Shown here one piece after another: positions 34,557-35,194 of a DNA stretch of 35,194 nt (the first letter of the stretch is position 1; every line of letters begins with the position of its first letter). Origin of the DNA: a virus; the IMG/VR virus record IMGVR_UViG_3300025407_000011, positions 1 to 35,194 of that record. One strand, written 5' to 3'. Under the pieces are notes generated by a model. That model searched no databases, was not told where the DNA came from, and saw only the letters and a list, made by a program, of their open reading frames with translations. The position numbers and the translations under genes are program-made.

Positions 34557-35194
34557 TTTTACCCCCGTATACGCCAATAGCTTTTAAGTAATTACTCACA
34601 TTCTTGCCAACAGCCAGTTGTTCAGGGGTGTACTCATCCTGACGCAAGGACATTTCTTTTGACAGACGCATACCAATGAGTCTAGGCTGGACTTGTTCTG
34701 CCCACGCAATGGTTGCTAGGGCTGCTGCAATCACACGGTCATCCTTACCACGACCAGGTGCGCCTATGAATCCGTCTTCACGAACAATACCTTTCATTTC
34801 CTCCAACGTGTCCATGCTGAAGATGCCCATCATGCCCCGCTCAAAGTAATCTTTCATGTAGGAGAGCATACGCTCTTTAGATGATGAGGTTGTCAAGAAG
34901 CCTATGGAGTTGGACAGACCCCCCATCGTATCGTTTCTACGCCAAATGTAGTTTTGCATACTACCTAGTACGTCCATCATGTCCTTAGCCATAGGACCTT
35001 GGATAGCTGCTGCTAGTCTCTTGAGGTTACGGAGTTCGTTGATAACGGCTTGTCCTGGTCCGTTGACTTCGAGGTTAAGAGTCGAGTTTTTGTATGCTCC
35101 AGCAAGGTGAGCAATGACCCAAGCGAACTGGTAAGTGTTAAGCTCCGATGTGGCGAACTCAGCAACTTGGTCAAGTCCGTCTGCATAGACTCTA
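34543..35194 (-). CDS. terL: Terminase large subunit, C-terminal part (continues at the left end)
   Basis: The same gene as the partial CDS at 1-1245, read across the circle join. In the circle it gives residues 416-589; bases 35068-35194 duplicate the left end. The sequence NSTLNLEVNGPGQAVINELR leads into the end of the nuclease domain. GRGKDDRVIAAALATIAWAE supplies the last acidic pair (D524, D525), typical of terminase nuclease domains. It ends SNYLKAIGVYGGKNATS. Confidence 0.93.
   Translation of the reverse strand, partial: RVYADGLDQVAEFATSELNTYQFAWVIAHLAGAYKNSTLNLEVNGPGQAVINELRNLKRLAAAIQGPMAKDMMDVLGSMQNYIWRRNDTMGGLSNSIGFLTTSSSKERMLSYMKDYFERGMMGIFSMDTLEEMKGIVREDGFIGAPGRGKDDRVIAAALATIAWAEQVQPRLIGMRLSKEMSLRQDEYTPEQLAVGKNVSNYLKAIGVYGGKNATS
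35068..35194. repeat. Terminal direct repeat, right copy (circular assembly overlap)
   Basis: Identical to bases 1-127. Removing one copy gives a circle of 35,067 bp in which the terminase frame is continuous. Confidence 0.95.

Overview
The window is a complete tailed-phage genome, assembled as a circle and cut inside the large terminase gene. Its first 127 bases are repeated exactly as its last 127 bases, and the terminase frame runs unbroken across that join. The unique length is therefore 35,067 bp. The virion set (portal, scaffold, major capsid protein, head-tail adaptor, nozzle-like tail protein, fibres, and a run of large internal virion proteins with no tape measure, sheath or tail tube) points to podovirus-like morphology. 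I see no DNA polymerase, RNA polymerase, helicase, primase, integrase or CI-like repressor, so replication and transcription probably depend on the host. The host looks Gram-negative (M15 endopeptidase, 3-TM-type holin, coiled-coil membrane protein), but it cannot be named from the sequence.

Layout. Two opposed transcription units diverge at about 3,254-3,304 and converge on a bidirectional terminator at about 12,729-12,750. The minus unit starts at 3,253. It reads small conserved genes, a family 2 glycosyltransferase and an HNH endonuclease, then crosses the circle join inside terminase. It continues through portal, micro-ORFs, scaffold, capsid, tail nozzle, fibres, internal virion proteins and the lysis genes, ending at the endolysin (12,748). 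The plus unit starts with a GT9-like glycosyltransferase. After a 460-bp AT-rich control region come about eight small early genes in cassettes, a C5 cytosine methyltransferase locus, a YqaJ-type exonuclease with a RecT-type annealing protein and an SSB-like protein, a nuclease-like protein, tRNA-Lys, and a glycosyltransferase plus FkbM methyltransferase pair.

How the genes may work together. YqaJ exonuclease, RecT and the SSB-like protein form a recombination set that can join ends or support recombination-dependent replication. The cytosine methyltransferase probably protects phage DNA. The glyco-enzymes may modify the virion or the host surface. The lysis block (endolysin, holin, frameshifted membrane coiled-coil protein, small two-TM protein) sits at the far end of the late unit.

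Most unusual points. (1) At 6,043-6,791 two reading frames of the same DNA both look like conserved protein: one is the body of the methyltransferase, the other a WVEWLMGWP-type protein. The methyltransferase start lies in the second frame, one base out of register at a G5 run. (2) The small early genes are separated by a repeated design: a hairpin of different sequence each time, then TCCTAACTTAA, a GAGGT ribosome-binding site and a start codon, seven times. (3) A lysis-region gene needs a -1 shift on an A9 run and seems to begin at ATA. (4) Two tiny, very basic ORFs with good ribosome-binding sites lie downstream of portal.
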